From NCBI GenBank assembly GCA_950022295.1, contig OX465599.1, positions 275,735,501 through 275,799,500 on the forward strand: a DNA stretch of 64,000 nucleotides, read 5' to 3'. This document shows, one piece after another, positions 48,489 through 59,328 of this stretch. The stretch is from Bromus sterilis (taxonomy: Eukaryota > Streptophyta > Magnoliopsida > Poales > Poaceae). The translations under genes and the position numbers were made by a program. Each line of letters begins with the position of its first letter. Positions within the stretch are counted from its first letter, which is position 1. Under the pieces are notes generated by a model, which made no database searches, was not told where the DNA came from, and saw only the letters and a list, made by a program, of their open reading frames with translations.

Positions 48489-51012
48489 CCCAGACCACTA
48501 GTCATGTACAAGTCAAACTGATTCACTCCCTTTCGATATTTTGAGCACTCATGCAATGGATGAGCGTGAGCAAGAAAGTTGACACCTAAAAGGAGAAATA
48601 GAAAGAAGGTAGAGGAGGAAGACAAAAAAGGTGTGAAAGGCTCACATCAATGAGGACAATCATAGGCGAAAGAAGGACATATGATAGATATGATGTGAGG
48701 AGTAGGGATTGCCATGCAACGGATGCACATGTGAGCAAAAAGCTCTCCAAGGGAACTAGTGGGCTTGCTCAAGAAGACATAGAGCTCGTTTGAGGAGGCT
48801 CATCATTGGAATATACAAGCCAAGTTCTATAGTGTGAAGGATCCCCACGTAGCTATATGCATGTATGATGATCTCTATGGAGTACAAGGGATAGAGGATG
48901 AAGTACTAGTGTGGATCTCTCAAAAGGAATAGTAGTGTTGCCCCTTTCTCTCTTTTTATTTCTTTTTCTATTTTTTGTATTTTTTTTGGTGGCCTCAATG
49001 GCTCTTTCTATTTCTCTCATTTGTCCTCTTTGGGATCTTTTTATTTTGTCCTCTTTGGGATCTTTTCCTCACTTAAGGGCAACACTCTATTTTACAAGAA
49101 TATAGGAGATCTTTCACACTTTACAAAGATACTCACATAAAGAAGATGTAGCTATCATGATGAAAATGTATGCCTCTGCCAGGATAGCAGGATATGCAAT
49201 GATACTAGCGCGTCATGTAGCAATGATTAGGGCAAGGCCCAACTAGCATGCGGCTCATCCATCAAGCAAGTGGCATGTATGACATGAAGATCAAGTCATG
49301 AGAAGGTGGATGTTGCATGGCAATGTATCTCGGAAAGGCTATGGAAATGCCTTGTAGGTAGGTATGGCGGCTGTTTTGAGGAAAGATATAAGGAGGTTTA
49401 TGATGACAGAGCGTGTCGTGCCAAGGGTTTGGATGTACCAGCGAAGGTGGGCCAACTCTCGGAGTGAGAAGGAGGCAATGCACGGCACAGGAGAAGCTAG
49501 CAAATATGAGGAGGTGGAAGTGTCAACTTTCGAATACTCACATTAGTCCGAAGAACTCATGCACTTATTATCAGTAACTCTCAATCTAATCAGGAGGTTA
49601 ACAAAGAGACAAGTACCCCGAGGAGGAGTGTATGGGGGTTTGGTTATCCTTGCGCATCCTCGACTCATGGTACGTGAGTGTACTCTAATATTCGAACCCT
49701 CCAGAGGTTAGTGATCTATCTAGTAGCTAGAGTTCTCAACAGGGGTTTTGGTTTTCGAAAATCACATGGATTGCCCAAAATACGACATCTATCACTAATA
49801 GGCTAAAGCTCTTGACACCATAAGTTCAAACATTACTCTAATCAGTACCTCAAAACTATTGCAAGTTACTACTACAAATAGAATAGCAACTTCAACTACC
49901 TAATTTCTAGTCAAGACACAAAACTCAGTGAAACAGGCAAACTCTATAAACAAGATAAACATGCAACCTATAGAAAGTTCAACCTGAGACAAAAGAAAAG
50001 CTCTAGAAGAAAACTAAAGCGCTACAACTAAACAGGGCAGCAGCTAAGAAAAGAAAAAGAACAACTCACAGCTAAGGAAAAATAAGCATGCAAATCCTAT
50101 GAGGAGTTCTAATTCAAGCGGAGCGTGTTTCTCTCCCACACAAAAAAGAAAGCTGGGGTCTAACTTGTTACTACAGCAAACAAAGCAAAAACAAACCTAA
50201 GAAAAGTAAAGAGCGAGACGCTCCAAGCATAGCACATAACATATGAAGTGATAAAAATATAGTGCAACGAGGGACGAACTGATAATTGTTGATGAAGAAG
50301 GGGATGCACGGGGCCTTCCCCAAGCTTAGACTCTTGATTCTCCTTGAATATTTGTTGGGATGCATGGGGGCATCCCCAAGCTTGAGCGCTTGACACTCCA
50401 GAATCTTCTTTCATCATCTTCCATCGCACACTTGAAAACTCCCTTCATACATAACTCATTGTAAACTGATTAGAGAGGTTAGTAACCTATTAACATTAAA
50501 AAAAATCCACTGGAAATAAATATATTCTTTAAGAGCTATTGTTTCTCAAGATTTCGAAAAGTTTTTGCAAAGAAAAAGCAAGCTTAAGGTTAGCAAAAGT
50601 TAGGAGAGACAAAACGTGGCAGAATCTGTGAAAAACAGAACAACAGGTAGTAGAGAATTTTTTAGGGGCACTTCTGCAACTCAAATCAAAAAACTCAGAA
50701 CATACGGAAGTTCCATGATTGTATAGAGCACGCTGTGTAAACAATTAAGCTCAAAAAGATGAACCGGTCATTTTCTATGATTTTTCCCGTCACGAGGACA
50801 GAATCTGTTTTCTGGACAACATGTCACAACTTTCACTTCCCTTGCCATATGAGGCTATATTTGGCACAAAGATTGAAAATAAAGATACAATGATGTTGCT
50901 AAAGTAGTAACAATCATCAAGACCACTAAAAATAGAAGTAAAAACATCTTGGGTTGCCTCCCAACAAGCTCTTTCTTTTACGCCTTTAAGCTAGGAATAA
51001 AGCAAAAGAGAA
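48489..51012 (-). other. Non-coding internal region of the minus-strand Athila-type element
   Basis: This 2.5 kb carries no RT, RNase H or integrase trace that I can find on either strand. Small open frames (for example 49262-49483, 50160-50429) have no recognisable content. It follows the protease directly and looks like the region that replaces pol in non-autonomous relatives such as Sabrina. Confidence 0.65.
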
Positions 51013-53060
51013 TCAAGTTTTATCAAGAAAAAGAGAATAACTTGCCCGAGTAACGGACTCAGAAGGTAACTTGACTCTATTTCTAGGGAAGTGTTCCATC
51101 CCCTTCTTGAGAGGGAATTGAAATTTTATATTTCTCTCTTTCATGTCAATAACAGCACCAACGGTGCGAAGAAAAGGACGTCCCAAAATAATTGTACAAG
51201 AGGGCTCACACTCAATGTCCATAATAGTAAAATCAACGGGAACATAATTGTCATGGACAATGATAAGAACATCATCAATCTTCCCCAAAGGTTTATTTAC
51301 GGAAGAATCGACAAGACCAACACCAAAAGAAAAAGGATCAAAAGGTTTCAATTCAAGCATATCATACATTCTTTTGGGCATAACAGAGGTACTAGCTCCA
51401 ACATCAAAAAGAGGAAAGCAAGAGAAGTTATTCAATTTGATTTTTATCATAGGATCCCAACCATCTTCTAGCTTCCTAGGTATGGAGGCTTCTAGTCTAA
51501 TCTTCTCCTAACTAACTTTGATTAGAGCATTAGTGATATTCTCTATGAAGACAAGATTAAGTGTGCTAGTGTGGGGGTCTCTAGACATCTTGTGTAGGAA
51601 ACCAATAACTTCAGGTAAGGTGCAGTTGTCAAAGTCTAGGTCACTACTATCTATCAAATAGGTAGTGATATCATTAAGGATCACTTGTTTGAAGGCTTCT
51701 ATATTCATAGAGGTTTCTTCATCTAGGGTTGAGGTGGTAGCATCACCATTGATAGGTCCAGGTGGACTAGAGGTGTGATGGGTGCTAATAGTTTGAACAT
51801 CCTCAACAACTTGGATAGTAGCTACGGTGTGGTAGGTAGGAAGTCTCTTAAATCTCTCTTCTTCCTTCTTTTCTCTAGCCCATCTCTCTTTAAGTTTTCC
51901 CAACATCCTAATGTTTTCATTAATTTGCACTTGGATAGCATTCATAGGAGTGGTCTTTCTTTCCTCGGGGGGAGAAGTTCTAATTTTAAGCATCTCAACG
52001 TCATGGGCTATGTTGTCTACCTTCGAAGAGAGGATATCTAATTTGTCTAATTTCTCTTCTACACTCTTGTTGAAGGCTTTTTGGGTAGTGATAAAGTCTT
52101 TAAGCATACTCTCTAGTTCAGAAGTGGAGTTTTTGGTGCTAGGGTAAGTGTTGTTGTTCCCATAGTTGTTGGATGGGAAAGGTCTAGGATTGTTGCTACC
52201 AAAATTACTCCTATAAGCATTATTATTGAAGTTGTTCCTAGAGATAAAGTTCACATCTACTTGTTATTGAGCAACCAAGGAATTTAAAGGAACATCCTAA
52301 GGATCAATTGGAGCTTGCTTGGTAAGTACAGACATGATCAAGTCAACCTTTTCATTATGAGAGGAGATCTCCTCGACAGAATTTACCTTCTTACCAGTTG
52401 GAGATCGTTCGGTGTGCCACTGAGAGTAGTTCAACATCATCTCATCAAGTAGCTTTTTGGGAGCACCAAGTGTGGTTGACATAAAGGTTCCTCCCGCGGC
52501 CGAGTCTAGCATATTCCGCGAGGTAAAGTTTAAGCCTGCATAAAAAGTCTGGATAACCATCCAAGTAGTCAAACCATGTGTAGGGAAGTTCTTAAAAAGA
52601 GATTTCATTTGTCCCCAAGCTTGGGCAACGTGTTCATTATCCAATTGCCTAAAATTCATAATGTTACTTCTCAACTGGATAATTTTAGCAGGGGGATAGT
52701 ACTTCCCAATAAAAGCATCCTTACACTTGTCCCAAGAATCAATGCTATTCTTAGGTAAGGATTGCAGCCACTCCTTGGCTCTTCCTCTCAAGGAGAAAGG
52801 AAAAAAGCTTCAGCTTGATGATGTCTCCATCTACTTCCTTGTACTTTTGCATATCGCAAAGCTCAATAAAATTATTTAAGTGCAAGGCAGAATCCTCTCC
52901 AACACCTGAGAATTGATCTTTCATAACAAGATTCAGCAAAGAAGGTTTAATTTCATAAGAAGGTGCTGAAGTGGCAGGAGGAGCAATAGGAGTGCAGATA
53001 AAGTCACTGTTGTTGTGACTAGTGAAGTTACACAACTTGGTGATTTTCATTGGAACCCAT
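51013..53060 (-). pseudogene. Gag and protease of the minus-strand Athila-type element
   Basis: Gag starts at the ATG 53060-53058 (MGSNEN), but an extra base shifts the frame within ten codons. The capsid part follows with FTSHNNSDF, LNLVMKDQFSG, another shift near 52795, then WLQSLPKNSIDSWDKCKDAF and YYPPAKIIQLRSNIMNF (52791-52297). Stops near 52297 and 52258 precede a long Asn-rich and helical part (52254-51508) with NFISRNNF and NAIQVQINENIRML. The protease (51450-51013) has FPLFDVGASTSVMPKRMYDML, where DVGAS is the active site, and CTIILGRPFLRTVGAVID. Everything matches Athila-lineage gag-protease. The protease frame alone is intact. Confidence 0.88.
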
Positions 53061-53186
53061 AGTAGCAGCAGGTATTTTTGGTATTTTCGATAAGGGACAC
53101 AAAAGTAAAAACTGAAAGGTAAACTAACAAGACTAAAAAGAAACGATAAAAGATAGTGTGCAACTCCCCTATCTTCTAGACTGGAG

Positions 53187-53204
53187 TGCCCAGCAATGGC
53201 GCCA
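53187..53204 (-). other. Primer binding site of the minus-strand Athila-type element
   Basis: TGGCGCCATTGCTGGGCA on the - strand, nine bases after the LTR end. It resembles the aspartate tRNA site TGGCGCCGTTGCCGGGGA with four changes. Confidence 0.8.
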
Positions 53205-53213
53205 GAACTTGCT

Positions 53214-54873
53214 TGATGCACGAGGTAACTTCTCGCTCCTCGTTGTTTACCCCTAGTGGAAGGTGGAGATGTAGCGCAGCAGCAAGTTTCCCTTAGCGAA
53301 TGCTAAGGTTTAGTATCGACCACTAGGACTCCAAGAGATAAAAGAAGGTGGTAAAGTGAACAATGGCACCATTCACAATCTAAAGATTGCTTACTTCACC
53401 TGGACCTGCACACACAGCAAATAACTTTGCTCCCAACGAGTACAGAGGAGTTGTCAATTCCTCCGACCTTGCCGATTACAAAGGATCAACGCAAGAGATA
53501 ATAGTAGTGGCAACTGAAAGTAAGAACTGAAAGTAAATTGAAGGTGTAAACAATGATGGAAAATATGGACCGGGGTCCCATGATGTTCACTAGTGATGTC
53601 TCTCTCCCAAAAGACGATAAAAGTGCTAGCGAGGTAAACAAATCACAGCTGGGCAATTGACAGGATTATAAAGGCACCGCGATGCTAACTATGCTACAAA
53701 AGAAAGGAAAAGGCTCAAAAGCAATGGGCAGTACGCCAAGGTAAGTAGACTGAAATCCATCTGCATCTACTACGAATCATCCACCTTGAGATATCTATCC
53801 AGAACGTCTCGCTGGTATTAAGTTGTGAATCCCACCCAAAGTGTAAACTCAAACCAATAGACAACTGCATTAAAAGAACTTTGCGTAAAGTAAACAATCC
53901 TTGCACCCGCAAGTACAAGCACCGTTGTTTTATCCCTGGTAGCAAGAGCACATCCCCTAGTCTCATGTTTCTGTCACCTAAGCTAGACATCAAGGGCCTG
54001 AACCCACAATGAAGCATAACACTCCCTCTTGGAGTTGCAACAAATCACTTGGCCAAAGCAAAATACGGCAACGGAGAACATGCAAGAATTTACTCAAGAA
54101 CATAAATATAAAAGAGAAGAACCAAATATATTACTCATCACAATCTGAACATTATCTCATAATCCATCAGATCCCAGCAAACTCAGCATAGCAACACAGA
54201 AAATTACTACGGTGCCTCGATCATGTGAGGCAGCTCACGAGGTCTCGAAAGTGAAAGGACAAAGAGAGGAGGAGTACATCACATAGCTACTGGTCACGGA
54301 CCCATGGTCCAAGGGGGACTACTCACGGCACATCCGGGAGGTGTCCATGGTGATGGATGGTCTCCCGGAGGGGATTCCTCCTTCCGGCAGGGTGCTGGTG
54401 CAGCTTCTCCTAGCAGCCCAGATCTTGAAACGGCGGCGGCAGCGGTACAGAGAGGAGAACGGGAGTAGAAGATCGATATTAGGGGTTTTCTCCGCGGGGT
54501 CTAAATATAGGCCAAAGGGGGCACCAAGGAGGGCCACAGGGCAGCCAGGAGGCCTCCTGGCTCGCCCTAGGGTTGGGCTGCACCAGGGACCCTCCTGGGG
54601 CCTTGGTGGGTCCACTCCCTTCCATCTTTGGTTATTAAGGAAGCTTCCGCGACGCTAATTTTTTATATAATTTTTACGAAATTTATTTGGCACTTTTAAT
54701 GGCAGGAAAACCTGAAATATAAAAATAGCAGAAAACAGGAACTGGCAACTGGGTGCACTGAGTTAATAGGTTAGTCCAAATATGATCAAAATTGTATGAA
54801 AGTTCAAGCAAAACATGGCAAAGTCACACAAATCATGCATGGAGCAAGTAGAAGTTATAGATACGTTTGGGAC
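53214..54873 (-). repeat. 5' LTR of the minus-strand Athila-type element
   Basis: This 1660 bp copy runs from TGATGCACGAGG (its 3' edge, read on +) to GTTTGGGAC near 54873. There the last six bases that would give the TGATAC start are replaced by unrelated sequence. Confidence 0.9.
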
Positions 54874-55465
54874 AAGTTTGGCTGGGTGGCGGAGCAAACA
54901 CAAATCATGCATGGAGCAAGAAAAAATCTTGAGGGAGTTTGGTTGGGTGGTTTGAGCTGAAATTTGTTGCATAGGGTTTATCTAGGAGGGTGCTCAAATG
55001 GTAAAAATTTCAAAGTCAATGGACAAGTGTGCAGGGTACTTGCTTCACAATGTGTCCCACTGACCAGAAATGAAAAAGAATTTTTGGAGGGAAAAACTTA
55101 TACTGGACTTGGTGGGATTTTTGCATCATGAAACAAGGCATAACATGAGAGTCCACCACAAAAAGTTTCAAGTGATTTGGAGCAGCAGATATATAAGTTG
55201 CTTCACAACCTATCGAGAAAAAGATTATTCCTTTAAGAGAAATGAATATTTTTGAGAAATAAAATTAGGGCTAGGGGAAAAAGATTAGAACTTTATCTTG
55301 GCAAGGTGAGGGATGGATTTGAGATCACTTGGGCCAAGGAATAAAAATATGCCCAAGCCATTAAGGACAAAGAGTTGCAAAACACCGAGCAAAAAGGCAA
55401 TTCCAGAAACAAGCCAAAGGGTTTTGCAAAGAAAAAGTTTTCAAAAACCAGGGTGTCACAATTGA

Positions 55466-55715
55466 CAAACCCTCTGTACTCATTGTGAGCAAAGTTATTT
55501 GTTGTGTGTACAGGGTCCAGGTCAAGTAAGCAACCTCGGTTGTGAACGGCGCCATTGTTCACTTTACCACCTACTTGTCAATCCTTGGAGTCCTCCTGGA
55601 TTCGATAACCCTTACATCCATCGCGTAAGGGAAATTTGCTGCTATCTACATCTCAACCTTCCACTTGGGGTAACCAACAAAGGGCGAGAAGCCGTTAACA
55701 TCTATTGTACCATCA
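55466..55715 (+). repeat. Host 5' LTR, last part
   Basis: It resumes after the ATTGA duplication with CAAACCCTCTGTACTC and ends ACCATCA, just before the primer site. It matches the solo LTR at 40670-40871. Confidence 0.85.
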
Positions 55716-55725
55716 AGCAAATTTC

Positions 55726-55743
55726 TGGTGCTGTTGCCGGGGA
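55726..55743 (+). other. Primer binding site of the host Athila-type element
   Basis: TGGTGCTGTTGCCGGGGA, the aspartate-tRNA-type site with two C-to-T changes. Confidence 0.82.
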
Positions 55744-55888
55744 CTCCAATCTTCAAGATAGGTGAGTTGCACACTATCTTTTATCTTTTCTTTTCAGTCT
55801 TGTTAGTTTACCTTCTAGTTTTATCTTAGTGTCTTTTATCAAAACCACAAAAAAATTACTTGCTTTGTTCTTGCTTGCTACTATTACT

Positions 55889-56970
55889 ATGGGTTCCACT
55901 GAAAACACCAAGTTGTGTGACTTCACTAGTCACAACAAGAATGACTTTATCAGCACTCCTATTGCTCCACCTGCCACTTCAGCACCTTCTTATGGAATTA
56001 AACCTGCTTTGCTAAACCTTGTTATGAAAGATCAATTCTCCGGTGCTGGAGATGATGCTACTTTGCACTTAAACAATTTTGTTGATCTTTGTGATATGAA
56101 AAAGTACAAAGAAGTAGATGGTGATATTGTTAAGCTTAAGCTTTTGACTTTCTCCTTGAGAGGAGGAGCTAAAGTGTGGCTTCAATCCTTGCCTAGGAAT
56201 AGCATAGATTCTTGGGATAAGTGCAAGGATGCTTTTATTGGGAAGTACTACCCACCTGCTAAGATTATCCAGTTGAGAAGTAACATTATGAATTTTAAAC
56301 AATTGGATAATGAAAAAGTTTCCCAAGCTTGGGAACGCATGAAATCTCTTGTTAAGAATTGCTCTACACATGGTTTGACGGTTATCCAGACTTTCTATGC
56401 AGGATTAAACTTTACCTCATGGAATATTTTAGACTCGGCCGCGCGAGGAACCTTTATGTCATGATGCAGAGATGCTTCAAATTAGAACCTCTCCTCTTGA
56501 GGAATGGAAAACTACACCCATGAATGCTATTCAAGTGCAAATTAATGAGAAGATTAGAATGCTAGCCAAACTTAAGGATAGATGGGCTCGATAAAAGGAA
56601 GAGGAAGATAGGATTAAGAGCCTTTCTACACACACTACTATTTCCACTATACAAGTTGTTGAGGATCTCAAAAATTTTAGCACCCAACACATGCCTAGTC
56701 CCACTGGACCTATTAATGGTGATGCTAACACCTCAACTTTAGGACAAGAAGGTCCCATCAATATAGAGACTACAAAGAGAAGGAGCTTAGATGACATCAC
56801 CACCACTTTAATTAATGGTAGTGATCTTGATTTTGATAATTGTAGTCTTTCTGAAGTTATCACTTTTTTGCAAAGAATGGCTAAAGACCCCCACACTAGC
56901 ACACTTAACATTGCCTTCACCGAGCATATTACCAATGTTCTTATGAAATCTAGGGAGGAGAAGATCACGC
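55889..56970 (+). pseudogene. Gag of the host Athila-type element, deleted and interrupted
   Basis: Starts MGSTENTKLCDFTSHN at 55889 and is open to 56464 with the same capsid blocks as the - strand relative (LNLVMKDQFSGAGD, SLRGGAKVWLQSLPRNSI, YYPPAKIIQLRSNIM). At about 56460 the frame ends. The next bases match gag about half a kilobase further on in the relative, so a deletion removed the middle. The following part (NAIQVQINEKIRML to TNVLMKS) runs to 56970 with one stop (56593-56595) before CACTA copy 3. Confidence 0.88.
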
Positions 56971-56980
56971 TAGAGAATTA

Positions 56981-58511
56981 CACTACTAGGGAAATAGCTA
57001 TACATGGAAAGCTTATTAGTGGCACATTTTATATGTAATGCGCCACTATGTTGTAAGGGGTGGCGCACTGGTAAAAAATGCGCCACCCATAAGCTCTTAT
57101 AGGTGACGCATTTTCAAAAATGTGCCAACCCTAAGAGTGGGCCAGCCCTGGATCCCCTTATACGTGGCGCATTTGGAGAAATGCGCCACCCCTAAGAACC
57201 TTATAGGTGGCACATTTTGGAAATGCGCCACCCCTAAGAGCTTATGGGTGGCGCATTCTCGAAATGCGCTACCCCTAAAGAGTTATTTTAGTGGCGCATC
57301 CAGAATGCGCCACCCATAAGCTCTTAGTGGTGGCGCATTTTCCATATGCGCCACTACTAAGAAAAAACTATGCGGGAAAATTCCCAAATACACCCCCCCT
57401 GTGGACCGCCTTTTCAATTTGGAAAAAAATATAAGAAAATGATAGAAATGTCAAAAAAATAAAAGAAAATAAGTTTCCTAAATGATATGTGGTCTAGTTG
57501 TTAGGAAAATTTACAAATATGAATTTCGACTTTTTTTGCAAAATCTCTTGAGAATTTTGTAAAATGGACTTAACTTTTGCATACGACCTCCGATGAAAAA
57601 GTTTTTTATATGAAAAATCATCTACTCGAAAAGTTATATCCAAATTCACCGAGGTGAAACCCGTTGATCATTTTTAGAATCCTCAAAAACCTAACAGAAA
57701 AAAGTTACGGGCATTTGAAGATCTGGAGACAAAAAAATGAAAAACAGTTTGAACTTAGTAGTGGCGCATTTTGTATGAAATGCGCCACTAGTAACAGAAT
57801 TTTTTTTTAAAAACAATTTTAAATATATTTTTTATTTTTTAAAAATAAATTCAAAATAGGCTAGAGGACAAATCGGGAAGTTTAAAAAAGTTGAAAATTT
57901 TAGATAGTAACATTAAAAAAAATTAAATTTTTTTTAAAAAATCCATTTTTTTTAAAGTTCAAAATATGCTAATGGTCTCATCGAGAAAGTTTCAAAAAAA
58001 TGTTGAAAATTTTAGCACACCCATGAACATTAACAAGGTCCTAGACATTAACATGGTTTAATAGGATTTATATGTTAGATATATCAACAAGTGCCTGCTA
58101 GGTGAGCTGGAGTGAGAGTTGAATAGAACCGAGAAGTTAAGCGTGCTGGGGCTGGAGTAGTGCTAGGATGGGTGACCCTCGGGGAAGTTTGACCTGAGAT
58201 TAAGCATAGTGACCGAGCATTAAGCATACTAACCTGAGATTAAAAAAATAAAAAAAATGTTTTCCAGATCCAGATTCAAAATTCAAAATTTAAAAAAAAA
58301 TAATAGTGGCGCATTTTCAGAATGCGCCACCCCTAAGAGCTTATAGGTGGCGCATTCTGAGATGCGCCACGCCTAAGGGTCTTTGGGGTGGCACATCCAG
58401 AATGCGCCACCTATAAGCCCTTATTAGTGGCTTGTAGTTAGTGGCGCATCCATAATGCGCCACTAAACAAGAAAAAAAAGGACGCCACTAAAAGGGCATT
58501 CCCTAGTAGTG
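56981..58511 (-). mobile_element. Short non-autonomous CACTA derivative, copy 3
   Basis: This 1531 bp element starts CACTACTAGGGAAATAGC and ends CCCTAGTAGTG, flanked by TTA at 56978-56980 and 58512-58514. It is in the opposite orientation to copies 1 and 2: its right end (reverse complemented) is the left end of copy 1. Palindromes GTGGCGCAT/ATGCGCCAC crowd both ends (57018-57360 and 58305-58490). The middle matches copy 1, including the 5S-like block. It splits the host's gag-protease frame. Confidence 0.93.
58126..58194 (+). other. 5S rRNA-derived segment in CACTA copy 3
   Basis: It contains GAAGTTAAGCGTGCTGGGGC (box A), GGAGTAG (intermediate element) and GGATGGGTGACC followed by GGGGAAG (box C). 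Spacing between them equals that in plant 5S rRNA. The segment is one hexamer shorter than in copy 1, and so closer to 5S. The 5' half of 5S rRNA and a T-run terminator directly downstream are lacking. Confidence 0.82.
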
Positions 58512-58514
58512 TTA

Positions 58515-58638
58515 TATTCCTAGAAAGCTAGAAGATGGTTGGGATCCCAAAGTCAAAATTAAATTGAATCATTTCTCTTGCTTTGCTTTATGTGATGTTG
58601 GAGATTGTGGCTCCGTTATGCCCAAAAGAATGTATAAC
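58515..58638 (+). pseudogene. Protease remnant of the host Athila-type element
   Basis: After CACTA copy 3 the frame reads KLEDGWDPKVKIKLNHFSC and then DVGDCGSVMPKRMY. This corresponds to the active-site region DVGASTSVMPKRMY of the relative, with the Ala-Ser-Thr part altered. It is cut off at 58639 by the next CACTA element. Confidence 0.8.
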
Positions 58639-58659
58639 CACAAGTAGAAAAATGGGATT

Positions 58660-58930
58660 TGGTTCAGGCCTGACCAGCCCATTAGCCACGATTCGGCCAC
58701 GAACCGGCACCCATGGTAACATACGTCCCGGTTTGTACGCCCACGGGGCCGGGCGGGCCTCGTGAGTCATTGGTACCGGTTCGTCTGAGGGTATATGTCC
58801 CGGTTCCATACAAGAACCGGGACCAATGTCCTCGCTCCCTGGCCCACAACCATTGTCCCTGGTTTGTGGCTAGAACCGGGACGAAAGGTTGTCCATTAGT
58901 ACCGGTTCCTACCACAAACCAGAACCAAGG
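58660..58930. repeat. Subterminal repeats of the CACTA element
   Basis: Copies of GGTACCGGTTC, GTCCCGGTT and its reverse AACCGGGAC occur in both directions near 58686, 58724, 58771, 58796, 58816, 58874 and 58898. Such inverted subterminal repeats are the transposase binding region in CACTA elements. Confidence 0.75.
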
Positions 58931-59328
58931 ATTTGGCTATATATCCCTTGCCTGCAAGCAGAGCACTCCACTGGTGCTCTATTTTTTCGTGGAGGGAAAG
59001 GGGAGGGCTTTGTGGTGCTCTAGCTCACCTCCAATGCACATGATGTGTTTGATGAAATGCCCGAGCCACACTACTTAAGCTTTCTCCTCTCCAAACTCGA
59101 CCTCCAAGCTCCATTTTTATCAAGATTTGTCTAGGTTTAGCGGTCCGTCACGCCCCGTCCCCGTCTTCACCGCCGTCGACCGCCCACGCCAATCTCGTCG
59201 CTGGCACCACCGTGGTGAGCCTCTTGTTCTTATCTTCTTTCTAAAAGAAAATAATTCTTACTTTTATGATTAGATATATACTTGTATAATTTTCTTACTT
59301 TTATTATTGCTTGTTATTATATAGTGTG

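Larger units (their letters stand above)
45400..54873 (-). mobile_element. Athila-type (Sabrina-like) element on the minus strand, gag-protease only
   Basis: The LTRs are 53214-54873 (5') and 45400-46743 (3'), starting TGATACGTCC and ending TGCATCA. The primer site TGGCGCCATTGCTGGGCA follows the 5' LTR, and CTTGGGGATGT precedes the 3' LTR as a polypurine tract. Coding traces cover gag and protease only; there is no RT or integrase in the 4.3 kb up to the 3' LTR, so it is non-autonomous. In about 330 bp compared, the LTRs differ at roughly 20 sites (6 percent), younger than the chromovirus it sits in. The first six bases of its 5' LTR and the right target duplication are missing. Confidence 0.9.
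30398..55460 (-). mobile_element. Chromovirus (Tekay-like Gypsy) element on the minus strand, nested
   Basis: Its ends are TGTGACACC (at 55460 reading left) and TGCCACA (at 30398). ATTGA flanks it on both sides (30393-30397 and 55461-55465). After subtracting inserts each LTR is about 3.75 kb. The order on the - strand is 5' LTR (55460-42248), initiator-Met-type primer site, gag, zinc knuckle, protease, RT, RNase H, integrase and chromodomain, then a polypurine tract (35691-35677) and the 3' LTR. In about 195 bp that I compared, the LTRs differ at about 18 sites (9 percent), so the insertion is several million years old. Many frameshifts and stops make it inactive. Confidence 0.92.
42248..55460 (-). 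repeat. 5' LTR of the chromovirus, split by an Athila-type element
   Basis: Its parts are 42248-45399 and about 54874-55460. Compared with the 3' LTR, about 145 bp (equivalent to 33495-33640) is lost at the insertion, and a rearranged junction is present at 54874-54945. The start TGTGACACCCTGG lies beside the target duplication ATTGA. Confidence 0.88.
24819..58638 (+). mobile_element. Athila-lineage (Sabrina-like) Gypsy element, host of the nest, incomplete
   Basis: The 5' LTR starts TGATACGTCCC at 24819 and ends at 55715 after removal of two insertions, giving about 1.66 kb. This agrees with the 1660 bp LTR of the related element at 53214-54873. It is followed by a primer binding site, gag and a protease remnant that stops at the CACTA element at 58639. 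The 3' LTR is not in the window. Gag has a roughly half-kilobase internal deletion. The sequence before the LTR is ATTGC, but no partner duplication can be checked. RT and integrase are absent from what is visible. Confidence 0.85.

Noticed and set aside
58126..58194. A functional 5S rRNA gene
   Set aside because: Only the 3' half is recognisable, there are changes in conserved positions, no directly following T-run terminator exists, and the copy is inside a transposon.
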